Origin: Prostheceraeus crozeri | Lineage: Eukaryota; Platyhelminthes; Polycladida; Euryleptidae | NCBI GenBank assembly: GCA_907163375.1 | Contig: CAJQUW010007539.1 | Span: 310,001 to 374,000 of the forward strand | Direction of reading: 5' to 3' | Length of the DNA stretch: 64,000 nucleotides | Part shown: positions 14,001 to 25,397 of the stretch, in pieces | Position numbering within the stretch: position 1 is the first letter of the stretch | Layout: each line of letters begins with the position of its first letter | The notes under the pieces: generated by a model | Told to the model about the DNA's origin: nothing | What the model saw: the letters and a program-made list of their open reading frames with translations, nothing else | Database searches by the model: none | Translations under genes and position numbers: made by a program

Positions 14001-17000
14001 GTGGAGAAATCTTGGAACATTTATATAAAGAAGGACTGCAGATGTGTTGCCGATAAGCAGAAAATCGTCTCAACCGTAGAATGCGGCAAAAGTACAAAAC
14101 CCACCACCACCGGGAAATGTCAATTCAAAGGTAAAACTGTCAACACAGCCTATCAAAAGATAACAGCATATCATTCAGTGCTGAACAAGAAGAAATGCAA
14201 ATGTCTTCACCAAGCGGAAGTGACATACAAGGCTTGCCGCTGCAGACGAAAAGAGAAAGTGGCGACACAGTGTCGTCACCATACAAAGAAAGTGTTCATC
14301 AAGACAGCCTTGAAGCTTGACCGCAAGCGCAATCGATGCAGGCGAGTACAAGTGGAAGAAAAATCGAAGCAAGTTGTTTGTAAGAAGAGCAAGTTGGTTG
14401 ATCAATGTAAGAAGGGTGCAAAGAAAGGTCAAAAGCTCTTGGTATCTTTCAAGCGAAAAAACTGCAAGTGCGTCAAACATACTAAGGTGCTTCACTCAAC
14501 CGAATGTGCTTGCTCCAAAAAGAATCATCTCGTTCAAAAGGGAACCTGTGACAAAAGTACATGTCGAAGGAAAGACAAATACAAAAGATATCGACTAAAG
14601 AATCACAAGTGCGAGCCTTATTTCAGACATAAAACAGAGCGCTGCTGTTGCTTAAAGTCAAAGCAGAAGTTCCCAGTCAGATGCAACTGCCGCATCATCA
14701 AAGGAGAGAAGGTGACCACAGAAACCAAGTATATCTTCAAGGAGGGCCGATGTCAGAAGAAGGAGTACTCCAGTGTCAAGAAAGTCAGATGCTCACCCAA
14801 GGAGAAGACCACACGAACAAAATGCGACAAGAAAGGTAGATACTATGTCAAAGTACACAAGAAGGTCCGACGAGGCTGCGACTGCGTCTTTCAATTCAAG
14901 AAAAAACTCACTCGTCGATGTCGTTGTCCTAAACAGAAAGTATCGCGTAAATGCTTGAGAGATGGCAAAACTATGCAAAAGCAAACCATCTCCTGGGTCT
15001 TGAAACGAGGTCAATGTAAACGAGCAGAGTCCAATCCAACTACAGTCGCTGTCCGATGTAAGCCCAAACAAACCAAAAACTCAAAATGTAGAAAGAACAA
15101 ATACACTCAAACAACAACAACCTACAAAGTAAAGAAATGCAAATGCGTCAAGAAGTCCAAACATAAGACATGCCATTGCAAATGCAAACAACCATCAAAG
15201 CCGCTCTTCAAATGCCTCGGAAATGGAATGGTGGAGAAATCTTGGAACATTTATATAAAGAAGGACTGCAGATGTGTTGCCGATAAGCAGAAAATCGTCT
15301 CAACCGTAGAATGCGGCAAAAGTACAAAACCCACCACCACCGGGAAATGTCAATTCAAAGGTAAAACTGTCAACACAGCCTATCAAAAGATAACAGCATA
15401 TCATTCAGTGCTGAACAAGAAGAAATGCAAATGCCTTCACCAAGCGGAAGTGACATACAAGGCTTGCCGCTGCAGACGAAAAGAGAAAGTGACGACACAG
15501 TGTCGTCACCATACAAAGAAAGTGTTCATCAAGACAGCCTTGAAGCTTGACCGCAAGCGCAATCGATGCAGGCGAGTACAAGTGGAAGAAAAATCGAAGC
15601 AAGTTGTTTGTAAGAAGAGCAAGTCGGTTGATCAATGTAAGAAGGGTGCAAAGAAAGGTCAAAAGCTCTTGGTATCTTTCAAGCGAAAAAACTGCAAGTG
15701 CGTCAAACATACTAAGGTGCTTCACTCAACCGAATGTGCTTGCTCCAAAAAGAATCATCTCGTTCAAAAGGGAACCTGTGACAAAACTACATGTCGAAGG
15801 AAAGACAAATACAAAAGATATCGACTAAAGAATCACAAGTGCGAGCCTTATTTCAGACATAAAACAGAGCGCTGCTGTTGCTTAAAGTCAAAGCAGAAGT
15901 TCCCAGTCAGATGCAACTGCCGCATCATCAAAGGAGAGAAGGTGACCACAGAAACCAAGTATATCTTCAAGGAGGGCCGATGTCAAAAGAAGGAGTACTC
16001 CAGTGTCAAGAAAGTCAGATGCTCACCCAAGGAGAAGACCACACGAACAAAATGCGACAAGAAAGGTAGATACTATGTCAAAGTACACAAGAAGGTCCGA
16101 CGAGGCTGCGACTGCGTCTTTCAATTCAAGAAAAAACTCACTCGTCGATGTCGTTGTCCTAAACAGAAAGTATCGCGTAAATGCTTGAGAGATGGCAAAA
16201 CTATGCAAAAGCAAACCATCTCCTGGGTCTTGAAACACGGTCAATGTAAACGAGCAGAGTCCAATCCAACTACAGTCGCTGTCCGATGTAAGCCCAAACA
16301 AACCAAAAACTCAAAATGTAGAAAGAACAAATACACTCAAACAACAACAACCTACAAAGTAAAGAAATGCAAATGCGTCAAGAAGTCCAAAGATAGGACA
16401 TGCCATTGTCGATGTATGGGAAAGGTTCGTTCTACCTATAAGTGTCTTGGGGGAGACAGAGTTCTTGTGTCTATTGCCAAATTTTCAAGGTTGAATTGCC
16501 GCTGTATTCGTAGGAAATTCTCCAAGGAAATATTGTGTTCTAGGCGCATTCACTTGAAGAAGGGACAGTGCAATAATAAAGGTTTCCGTCTGGATCTGCT
16601 AGAAATTAGAAGAAGGGTTGGCTGTCGCTGTGTAATTGCCCGGCGACCTTTTCTGACTTACTGTAGCTGTAAATCTTTTCCTGTTGTAAAACAGAATGTT
16701 TGCAAAGCCGGAAGGCTTAGTCACAAAGTTTACGGTTTTAAGTTGGTTTGCAATCAGAATCCTTGGAAGATTTGTCGTTGTCAACCCAATGTCACCACTG
16801 ATTCAAAAAGCGTTAAATTACCAAGACCTGTTATCAAAAAAGGGAAATGTGATGCTAGAAAGGGGAAGCGGGATATTGAAGTGACTGTTTACAAGCTTGA
16901 TGCCTGCTGCAAAATAGAAAAGCAAGTATTCCTTCGATTATCCCCATGTCATCGAAAATGTATTGACACTCTACCCGGTGTGAATTGTAAAATTGCGGTA

Positions 17001-18260
17001 AGGAAAGGAAAATGCGAATCAGTTTCGCTTGTCCGAAATGCTCTTTGCAAAATGAGCTGTGGAGCGTGTAAGAAATGCGATGGAGAAATAATGTTTGTGA
17101 AGAAAGTTGGCACATCCTTGAAGTTCCCGTCATCGGACAGACTTTATTTCATTTTGTCTCAAAGTGTCAAGGATGAAAAAGAATGTCAGGCTTTATGTTT
17201 AAGGCACAGTCGCTGTCATAGCTTTGAAATTCGTGCTAAAGCGGGCATGAAATGTGTGCTTAACGCAATGGATATACAGATGCTGGAAAAGAGATTGAAA
17301 ACACAATTTATTGCCAAAGACGAATCTACGACATTGTTTACAAAAATTTGCAAGCGTCGCTGTCCACCTCCTATTGCCAAACCTTCCGGAGAATGCATAT
17401 GTATCTCTAAACAACAAGGCGCGTGTTGGAGATTGTATGAAATCACATCATGGAAAAGTCGAGTCGATGGAACTTGTGAGAAAGGCATCAATTTAGTGCG
17501 ACTTCATTGTCATTTGCCATGCATTGATCAACTGACAACCATGGAATGTATCGCATTGAAACGCAAAGGCCGCTGTGCACTACGAAAAGTAGCAAGTGCA
17601 TGTAGCAGGACTTGTTTCAAAGAATGTAAATGCAATAACCAGGTTAAAATTCCAAAAGGACTTTGCCACAGAAAAGGTAGCCATTATTTCGCAAAAGCGA
17701 CAATATTCACTTGGACACTTCATGAAGGATTGTGCAAAGTTTTCAAGCAGGAAGGAGTGAAAAAGTGCAAGAAGATTAACTGTGGGGATGATAAAAAAGT
17801 TAGCGTTTCGCGGTGCAAGAAAGGATTAAGAACTGTTGTAACGCGGAAATATGTCCGTGATTTTTCAACACGTGGTCGGATAGGATGTCGACGTGTTCTC
17901 TCTCACAAGACCTATCGATGCGGAAACTGCTGTTCTTCAGTAATTGTCACACCCAGTCCTTGCTTGAATAACCGCATGCAGGTAGACGTTCGCTTTTGGG
18001 TAAATATTCGTTCCAATGTTTGTTTAACCATGCATAAAAAATCCATAGGAAGATGTGGAGGCTGCAGGAAGTCACATATTCACCGCGGTCGATGCGTGTT
18101 TGGTCATCGCTTGGTATATCGCATTTGGTACTGGCGTGGCTTTGAATATGAAGGCTGCAAACAGCATGTTTCAATCTATACTGACAAATGTGTAAGTGGG
18201 AAGAAGAAGAGCTCCGGACTCCTCAAGGCACTTCTACAAGAAAAGTCCAAACTTAATTGA
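5087..18260 (+). CDS. Giant terminal exon: tandem Cys/Lys-rich modules, then ShKT and PAN-like domains
   Basis: This single 13.2 kb last exon continues in frame from exon A: the acceptor AG is at 5085-5086 and the first two bases complete a split Lys codon. It encodes about 4,390 residues if the frame is read through. One leading module is followed by an array of nine near-identical 410-residue units (5212-16286) and a short tenth. About 620 unique C-terminal residues follow. These contain diverged modules, a ShKT domain (about 16943-17071; CIDT..GVNC..GKC..CKMSCGAC), a PAN/apple-like domain (about 17080-17350; ECQALCLRHSRCHSFEI), a second ShKT (about 17503-17628) and further Cys pairs to the stop TGA. 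The protein is very basic, with about a third Lys/Arg, many CxC pairs and few acidic residues. No membrane segment is visible. A secreted matrix or mucus role is inferred. The frame slips by one base at about 7029-7033 in unit 2, so as written the product truncates near 7215. Confidence 0.8.
5212..16390 (+). repeat. Higher-order tandem array, nine ~1230 bp units plus a partial tenth, inside the coding exon
   Basis: Units begin at the Cys codon before KPKQTKNSKC, at 5212, 6445, 7674, 8907, 10137, 11367, 12597, 13827 and 15057. A partial unit starts at 16287 and matches until about 16390. Unit lengths are 1233, 1229, 1233 and then six of exactly 1230 bp. Units differ by only a few substitutions, including at silent sites, so homogenisation is recent. 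Each unit contains nine related modules of about 45 residues, of general form C-x(15-25)-C-x-C-x(8-14)-C-x-C. The array is therefore a repeat of repeats. Units 1-3 form one subfamily and units 5-9 another, with unit 4 mixed. The two-residue change VRRDC to VRCNC adds a cysteine in units 4-9. Confidence 0.95.
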
Positions 18261-18336
18261 TGAACCGTGACAAAATTAAATTTGTGACTGAATTTGAACA
18301 ATTATTTATCTATTTATGATAATTGGCATTTTGAAG

Positions 18337-18342
18337 AATAAA
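18337..18342 (+). promoter_or_regulatory. Poly(A) signal of the giant gene
   Basis: An AATAAA hexamer lies 77 bases after the stop codon, in AT-rich sequence that fits a short 3' UTR. The cleavage site itself cannot be placed by eye. The stretch from here to 18775 holds nothing else I recognise. Confidence 0.6.
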
Positions 18343-18777
18343 TAGAATTCTTTTATGCTGAATATTTGCTAATTTTCATGTAATGAAGCCTTGGAAGAGC
18401 TAACGAAATGATGATTGTATATAACTTGGGCAACTATATATGTAGGCCTTCTGTAAAGTATCATAAAGTGCAATTGAGTTATGTAATTTGATATAGGCAC
18501 TACCTATATGGTAATATTTTTTTAAATGAAACTACTTTCTGTTCCTTATCAATGATTTTCCTTTCATAATGTGCGACTGATATAATTTGCCGAACATGAT
18601 TTCCCGGGATTTGTTCTCCTATTATACAACGCCGCATCATACACGATTCATGCGGCGAGTGTTTGAAAATTACTTTACCCGACTTATTACATGTAAATTG
18701 TGTGTCACATCTGTTGCACAACTGTGTTCAGAACTTCAAATCGAATTTTTGACTCATTGATCGGTTGACCAGCTATA

Positions 18778-18994
18778 CCGTTGGACAAAAAAATGACAAA
18801 GCAAATCTGATGCTAAGAAATCGCTATAAATATGTATTTACATGTACACAACACTATCATACTCAACGTTCGATGATAATTAAACTTATGAATAAACTGC
18901 GTATTGTCTTCATATGAGATCACTATTCAATCCACTACTGTGATAATCGCTAACTTGAATCGATCACACGCGGCCATATACAATGATTACTCAT
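18778..18994 (+). repeat. Left terminal inverted repeat of the Tc1-like element
   Basis: This arm pairs with 20267-20476 on the opposite strand, with roughly 90% identity by eye. The best-preserved inner block is around the CGATCACACGCGGC motif. Confidence 0.9.
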
Positions 18995-19066
18995 TCTCAA
19001 TTATCAATTAGGGTAATACTGTTGACAGCATTTGTTCATTGTTCTTATCGAGTCTACACTGCAGAT

Positions 19067-20142
19067 ATGCCTCACTGGTCTTCCTCGATTAAATACCGGG
19101 CCATGGGTATGGTAGAAACTGGATTGCCTCTGCAACAAGTTTCTGAAAGGCTGGGCGTCCCCCTCCGTACATTATACCGATGGACTAATAGATTCCGCCT
19201 TTTAGGTAATGTTGAGAGAAAACAAGGCTCTGGATGACCTTCACGATCAACCATGAGAGCAGACCGGCATTTAGTTCGGTTTTCGAGGCGGAATCCTTAC
19301 TTGTCTTCCTCCCAATTACTCAGGACGTGGGGCATCTCAGTTTCAAGTCGCACGGTTCGTCGCCGACTACCTGCTGCAGGACTACGTTCTCGGAGACCTT
19401 TGACAAGAACTCTCCTCACAAGGCCTCACCGCAAGACTCGGCTATGTTGGGCAATGCGCCGAGCCACAGTGGAAGCGAATCGCATTCACTGATGAGTCTC
19501 GTTTTTAACTACGGCCATCAGATGGATGAGCACGAGTGTGGAGAATGACAGCCGAAGCCATGCGTCAAGACCTCATTCAGGAGACTACATCTTTTGGAGG
19601 AGGATCGGTGATGGTATGGGGAGCTATCTGCTCATCCGAGGCAACTTAAATGGTAGATCTTACTGTCAAATCCTCACCAACAATTTGCTACCTTGGGCGG
19701 AAGACACCTTAGGTCATCTTGGCGGCTTCAAGATGACAACGCCGCACCGCATCGAAACGTGCATGTTCGACATGTTCTAGAGGTCACTGGGATCCGCAGG
19801 ATAGATTGGCCTGCAAAAGGTGCCGATTTAAATCCAATCGAGCATGTGTGGGATGAGCTCGAACGTCGAGTCAAACAACGAGAACCTTCTTCGCTCTCGG
19901 AACTCCCAACATTCCTAGTCGAGGAGTGGAATGCCATTCCTGAAAACCGAATGCGCCACATCATCCTCAGCATGCCAAAAAGAATTAGCCAAGTGCTGCA
20001 GACTCGTGGTGGCTACACAAAGTACTCGACACTTCGCTCATTCTTTCTTTCTGATTTTGCTTCTTTTACTAACAACCATATCTCAAAACTTGAGAAATGG
20101 AATTTTACAATTAAGTTTACATGTAAAATTTATTATAAATGA
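19067..20142 (+). pseudogene. Tc1-like transposase remnant
   Basis: The start ATG at 19067 precedes a helix-turn-helix region (GLPLQQVSERLGVPLRTLYRW) and a second DNA-binding part (SSRTVRRRLPAAGLRSR). The first catalytic Asp lies in FTDESRF at 19491, the second in QDDNAAPHR at about 19735, and the Glu in NPIEHVWDELERRV at about 19840. The Asp-to-Glu spacing is 34 residues, the DD34E spacing of Tc1. The gene is dead. It has an in-frame stop at 19235, stops at 19506 and 19527, and at least three frame changes (near 19465, near 19630 and near 19720). All catalytic positions survive in sequence, so this was once a full-length enzyme. It catalysed cut-and-paste transposition into TA sites. Confidence 0.92.
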
Positions 20143-20266
20143 TTAATTGCATAGAAAATTTTATTACTATACAGTGTTAATAAACGTTTAATTAATATGA
20201 CAGTAAATTTCAATTTCTATTTCTATACCAATAATAAACGTCGTGTACATGCATCAATAACGTCCT

Positions 20267-20476
20267 ATGAGTCATCATTGTATATCGCCGCGTGTGATCG
20301 ATTCAAGTTAGCGATTATCACAGTAGTGGACTGAATAGTGATCTCATATGAAGACAATACATAGTTTATTCATATGCTTAATTATTATTTAACGTTGAGT
20401 ATGATCGTGTTGTTTAAAAAATATTTATATCGATTTCTTAGCATCAGAATGACTTTGTCATTTTTTTGTCCAACAG
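20267..20476 (-). repeat. Right terminal inverted repeat of the Tc1-like element
   Basis: This is the reverse-complement partner of 18778-18994. It ends in CAACAG next to the TA target duplication. Confidence 0.9.
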
Positions 20477-20478
20477 TA

Positions 20479-22308
20479 TATGTTAAAGCTGGCGCTATTA
20501 AGAACAAAACAAGGCGAAATCTATCTCAAGACATCGTCCAACCACCACAGGTGATTATCATTCGTAGAGTTAGGTTGGTGAAACCTAGGAAATCTAAAAA
20601 TCCGTTATGCTACGGCTGTGGCATTATTAGCAGTTTGCAGACCACCCAGCCGATTCCAATTTCAAAAACCGAAGAAAACGAATCCTTAACTTAGGAAAGC
20701 AAAAAAAAAAGTGAACCCGCAATTTTTGCATCAATCATTGCAGAAGAGCTTTACAACGACATAATACAGCATCAAGCCATACACTACCACGAATTGTACG
20801 ATCTTGTGTCGATTGCGAATATTAGTCTACATGCTGGTGCAAAAATCTTTGTGACCAAGTCCAAGCTTTACGATGCAGGGTTGTCATTGTCTTTGATCGT
20901 TGACAACATTATTCTCTCGCTAAATCTTGTGTTATCATCTACATTTCTTGGTCCTATTTATCAACATTATGCAATACACCTCATTCACTGGCATAAGCTG
21001 AACATTTTGTTTCACTGATCCTACATCAATCTTCAAAGCAACTCAGTAGTAGGCCTGCCGTGAGTCTCAGGCAAGCCAGCATGGATTGATGATGCATTGA
21101 ATTCTTTGACTAATAAATACGATGACATTCATTTGTAGCATATACCTTTCTTATACTTCTGACATGCATCAACACATACAAGCTCGTGTGAAAGCTATCG
21201 CACCATGGCGTGAAGGCTACTGTAAGAAAAAATTATGCATGTACCGGAAAGCACTGCGACAGGGCTTTGCCTTCATGAATTTCTACAACAGGACTTTTTT
21301 GCTGATAAAGGTACATTTTACAATTCCTACATAATACAACTATAAGTTATTAATAAGATTATGTAATTATCAATATCTCGATTCATTTAAAACTTTAGTC
21401 ATTCTACGCAGTTTTACATAATATTGCTTTGTTTCGGTGATGACTAGGACACCACTAGCTTAGGTCACAATAACCAAGATGTTATTGAGTGTCACAGGTC
21501 CAACTTTCTCTCTCGAGCAGATCTCAGGTTTTGACCCCCAGAAAGCTGTGAAACACATGTTTACATAAACTATCTTCCTGAAACTTGCAGATCTGTCCTG
21601 TTTTAACAATCAGATGATGAAAGTCACCTCAACATGCTAATAATTACATGTAAAGGGATTTAGGATATGTCCAACTTTGCAGTTCTTGGCAAATATCCCG
21701 CTAAGCGCATCAAATATGGTCCGCAAATAATTATTAACTCCTTAGTTGCAGGATTCCTCAATTAAGAATGCGTTATGTGCTGTCCACTGCCAGGAGGAGG
21801 TAGTGGAAACATAACATCCAATATCTAATCAGCAACCGTCTTTTCCGGTTCTTTATTTCAGCCACTTGTATTGATCTACGAGTATACACCTGACTGACTA
21901 AGGACAAAACAAACAATGTCAACATGACTATATGACGATTACAGCATGACTAAAGTAAAGTTCAACATGACATAAAACATGTTGTTAACATGCAAATTAA
22001 GGCCTGTACTAAGAAGCACTTTTTTGTTGTCCTACCATAAAAGCGAAAAACAAACGGAAGCCACTCGATAAAAACAAAAAATCAGGCATATTTTCGAAAA
22101 AACGAAAAAAACGAATGTGTGGGTGGTCTGGGTCTGTAAAGACGATTAATCAACAACCACAACTTGACACGACAAACTATTCGATTTCTTAGAATGCCTT
22201 TAATTCGAAGTAATGTAACTGCTTCAGAAGTTCTGTAAATTGAGTTCGAAGTTGATTCATGTCATTTGCAACATGATATGTATCTGAAAAACGAATATCT
22301 TTTGAATA
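20479..22308. other. Intergenic stretch, no recognised gene
   Basis: The + strand has short open frames at 20479-20694, 20794-21018 and 21122-21334 that look slightly protein-like (for example QPPQVIIIRRVRLVKPRK). I recognise no family, and no splice sites join them convincingly. A poly(A)-like run sits at 20700. The rest is AT-rich with no clear repeat. Confidence 0.4.
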
Positions 22309-22310
22309 TA

Positions 22311-23517
22311 CGTGGTGTGATCCAAAATGTCCCGGACTAACCTACTTGCAGATAACCTGTGATAACGAATACTACTTCAGATGTAAATTTAGGTCTTTAA
22401 GGCAAGGCATATGAAATCGCCCGAAACTATAAATTCTAGCGATTTAGAATTAATATATTTAGATTAACTTGGACAGTTAAGCTATCACAAATAACCTGAC
22501 TAATAATTAACGGAAAAACAAATGTTTTGTTCCAGAAACAGTTACTTTTTTTTTAATATGAGCCGTTAGATTCGTCACTTTTTGCCAAAGACTCCAATCA
22601 TTCAAAAAAAGCTTTATTAAAAAAAAATGGTGGGTCAAAAAAACTCAGTAACTGCATCCCGCAGTTCAACTGGCGATTCAAAATGGTGTCCACGAAAGAT
22701 GCTTTTTGAGGAATAAACACAGATAGAGTCACTGGGGGCCAAGTCAGGAATAAGGAGAGGATGCTATAATAGTAATGGTCTTTCTCGTCGTTTATTGATT
22801 CTTACTCCTTTATCCGCAAGTCAACCACAGTTGGATCCCGAAAGCGTTCAAAAGATGTGATGTTCCGGATCGCATTTTCAAGGGGCAGACTCCTGATTTT
22901 TTTTTCGCTCTCTGCATTCGCTCGCTTACTTTGAGGCAGAAAAACTTAAAGGTGTTTGTTCCTCTGTAAGGATGCATGAGTAGAAACTGATCTGCGTGCA
23001 TTTCGAGGAGATCCCATTTGACGACGTGCCGCCAGTCTGATGTTCTATTTCTCTTCCGGAATCTCCCTGCGGCCGACCCACAGTGAAAAAAATTGCTCCA
23101 CACAGGATGTCTTCCGCGTTTTTAATTCGCTTATCCAGAAAATAAGCAGTCGGTTCTTCTCGATGCTTCTTTGCATATGCCAGGCTTATTACTTTAGAAT
23201 GTTGATTGATATCGTAACACATGAAGCAATTAACAAAAGACGTGCAATATTCATGGCAAAGGTATCCGTCAAATAAGGTACAAATCAAAATCAATCTAAC
23301 TATAACAATAAGACAAATCGGATCTCGATCAATTCAGAAAATACAGAAATTCATGTTAAAATGTAAAAATATTTTTTAAAAATAGAAAACTGACCGGAAA
23401 AATTTCGGCGACCATATTTCTCATGCCTTAAAGACCTAAATTTACATCTGAAGTAGTATTCGTTATCACAGGTTATCTGCAAGTAGGTTAGTCCGGGACA
23501 TTTTGGATCACACCACG
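22311..23517 (-). mobile_element. Mariner-like element, non-autonomous, identical 94 bp inverted ends
   Basis: The ends read CGTGGTGTGATCCAAAATGT inward. They are perfect inverted copies for 94 bp (22311-22404 and 23424-23517) and are flanked by TA. The 1.2 kb length is close to a standard mariner. On the minus strand the interior retains a mariner transposase scar: IPDLAPSD, then FRGHHFESPVELRDAV (about 22640-22760), matching the PDLAPSDFxLFP..LRGxxFES region of the family. Intact arms around a ruined gene suggest that this copy moved recently using transposase supplied by another copy. Confidence 0.85.
22580..23300 (-). pseudogene. Decayed mariner-type transposase
   Basis: Fragments are spread over different minus-strand frames. 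The C-terminal part (PDLAPSD, then the basic FES block) is recognisable. Upstream pieces such as the 22926-23294 frame only suggest a former coding region. Many stops and frame changes are present and no intact catalytic domain can be read. Confidence 0.6.
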
Positions 23518-24404
23518 TATATTATTTGTGCATTTGCATTTTGATAATCCTCAAGTGTCTCAAAATGTATCACATGCGAAACTGAGACAAGCTAAGTCAT
23601 CATCGGCCTGTAGAATTATCATTTACTGAGATAAAGAACTACTGAGAAAATTTTGATTTTTTAGTTCCAATTTTGAAGCAAGCATCATTGTTTTATCACG
23701 AAAAGGCGAGAACAGTTAAAACTCACATGTACTATATAAAGTCTGTGGATGAAGCATGATGTTTGTTTTTGACTTTGATATGCAGTTTATTTCAATCTGA
23801 CGAAGTTCCTTTAGCTATAAAATGTGTATTGAATTTTTATTAAGTATTCTAACTAAGGTAGCCTAATAAATTACATGGTCGATTAAGTCATATACAGTGT
23901 ACTTGCATTCTTTTAGCAATATCTGGATTGCCCTATTTGTAGTTAATAGATTACTCCGAAGCGCATCCATATCCACCCTTCCCTCCCTCTTTTACTTCTA
24001 AAGTGTTGCTGCTCCTTTAAGTTGATGTTGGGAAACCAAGTAGACAAGATGGTAATAATTATTTTCTTATATGCTTTATTAATTTCGGCCTCCTCTTAGG
24101 CCATCATCTTCTTAGCTTCTGATGATGGTCCCAACATCAACTTAAAGAAAATGATTCAACAAGGTCTTTTCAACACTGTTGCTGCTCCAAATGACGCTGC
24201 TATAGATTTGAGGTGTCATCTCTCTAAGGGCATATTTATTTGCTGTAAATCGTTCATACTCGTGCTATAAATAGGAACCCTAGTAACTGCTACTCACAAT
24301 GCCAAACTGGTTAAACGCACCCAGTAGTCACAAGTGAGCAATGGTTATCAAAAAGTAATTGCAAGTAGGCCTATTGATCAATTTATTTTAATGGTAGAAG
24401 ATAT

Positions 24405-24480
24405 AATCAATAAATTGCAACTACTTGAAGAGAGCAATCAATAAATTGCAACTACTTGAAGAGAGCAATCAATAAATTGG
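24405..24480. repeat. 31 bp tandem repeat, about 2.5 copies
   Basis: Two identical 31 bp units beginning AATCAATAAATTGCAACTAC are followed by a 14 bp partial third that differs at its last base. Confidence 0.9.
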
Positions 24481-25268
24481 AATTATTTATCATCACCGAT
24501 TGAATAGACTATTTTTGAATCTGACTTCTTCACTTTGTCACTTCCTTTTGACGAATCGGGGTACATGGGCCTACATACTTTGCAGGTCGCATTACATTTC
24601 TTATCAATTTGGATAGTGACTTGAGTAGACATTATGAACATTATGTTACATTATGAAATCACATTATGTTCTTAATTGGATGTGAATATTGAAAATTTTA
24701 TAACGTACTTAAGACGTTTATGCATCATAATTATAGAAAAAACTATTTATTGAAACAAGGAATGATTAACCACACGTTTCTGTTAAAGCTGTGTAATATT
24801 GCAGGCAGTTTTTACCCGTAATGCCTTCTTAAAATCTGCTCTTCGGTCAATCAAAAGGAAAACACCAGAAATTGTTTACTCACAAAAAGTTAGTGAATAT
24901 TCAAAGTATATACTAAAAGTTAGGCCTAGTGATGATATCCTTGACTTATCAATTGATTCACTTTTCTTACCTTTTATGGAATTGCAAGATACATTGCGTG
25001 TTTCTTGAAATTTTGTGACCAAACACGGAGAAATCAGTTTCAGTTCAACAGCAATTTTTTGAGATGATGCGAATATCCACAAAGAATTCAAAAAAAGTCA
25101 TAAATAGCACAGCTATTACAGCTATTTGATGATGCTATTCAGCACTGTAGTTCAAAATACACAGTTATGAATCTATGGCATGAATAAAATATTTACATTA
25201 TTGGAAGTCTTTGATTAAACTATGGAAATATCATGGAAATCGGAATCAGCAGTCAATTATCAAAAATG

Positions 25269-25355
25269 TCATGTTCAGGTAATATCAATATCACTGCGTT
25301 AGAGTATCCTAATTTCATGTTCAGGTATTTTCGATATCACTGCGTTGGAATACCT
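25269..25355. repeat. 46 bp tandem duplication
   Basis: Two adjacent copies start with TCATGTTCAGGTA and share ATATCACTGCGTT. They differ at several positions. Confidence 0.8.
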
Positions 25356-25397
25356 TTTAACATAATGCATGATTTTGCAAAGCTTTCTATGTTTGCA

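Larger units (their letters stand above)
18778..20476 (+). mobile_element. Tc1-like DNA transposon (DD34E), long inverted ends, decayed
   Basis: This 1.7 kb element has terminal inverted repeats of about 210 bp. The outer ends read CYGTTGGACAAAAAAATGAC inward and are flanked by TA on both sides (18776-18777 and 20477-20478), the usual Tc1/mariner target duplication. Between the arms is a broken Tc1-type transposase read on the + strand. Long arms of this kind are seen in the IR/DR group of Tc1 elements, where the transposase binds inner and outer sites. The arms differ at roughly one position in ten, so the insertion is not very recent. It lies 0.5 kb downstream of the giant gene's poly(A) signal. 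Confidence 0.93.
23518..25397. other. Intergenic stretch with small repeats
   Basis: No gene is seen. An inverted pair (TTAAGTTGATGTTGGGA near 24016, reverse near 24128) encloses a GGCC hairpin, probably a small transposon remnant. Two short tandem repeats are listed separately. The octamer TAGGCCTA occurs at 24366. Confidence 0.5.

Noticed and set aside
5563-16301. Repeated open frames of 92, 93, 106, 61 and 63 codons on both strands within every array unit
   Set aside because: They recur at exactly the unit period and are other-frame shadows of the main coding frame in near-identical copies.
19486-19500. CTGATGA motif as another hammerhead
   Set aside because: It is codon sequence for the transposase TDES motif and has no GAAA partner or stems.
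20479-21334. Three + strand frames with mildly protein-like composition after the Tc1-like element
   Set aside because: I recognise no family and see no convincing splice sites. The first begins inside the transposon's inverted repeat.
24080-24150. Possible hammerhead-like core on the minus strand (GGCCT...AGGCCGAAA)
   Set aside because: The CTGATGA box is absent and no GTC-type cleavage triplet or stem I follows.
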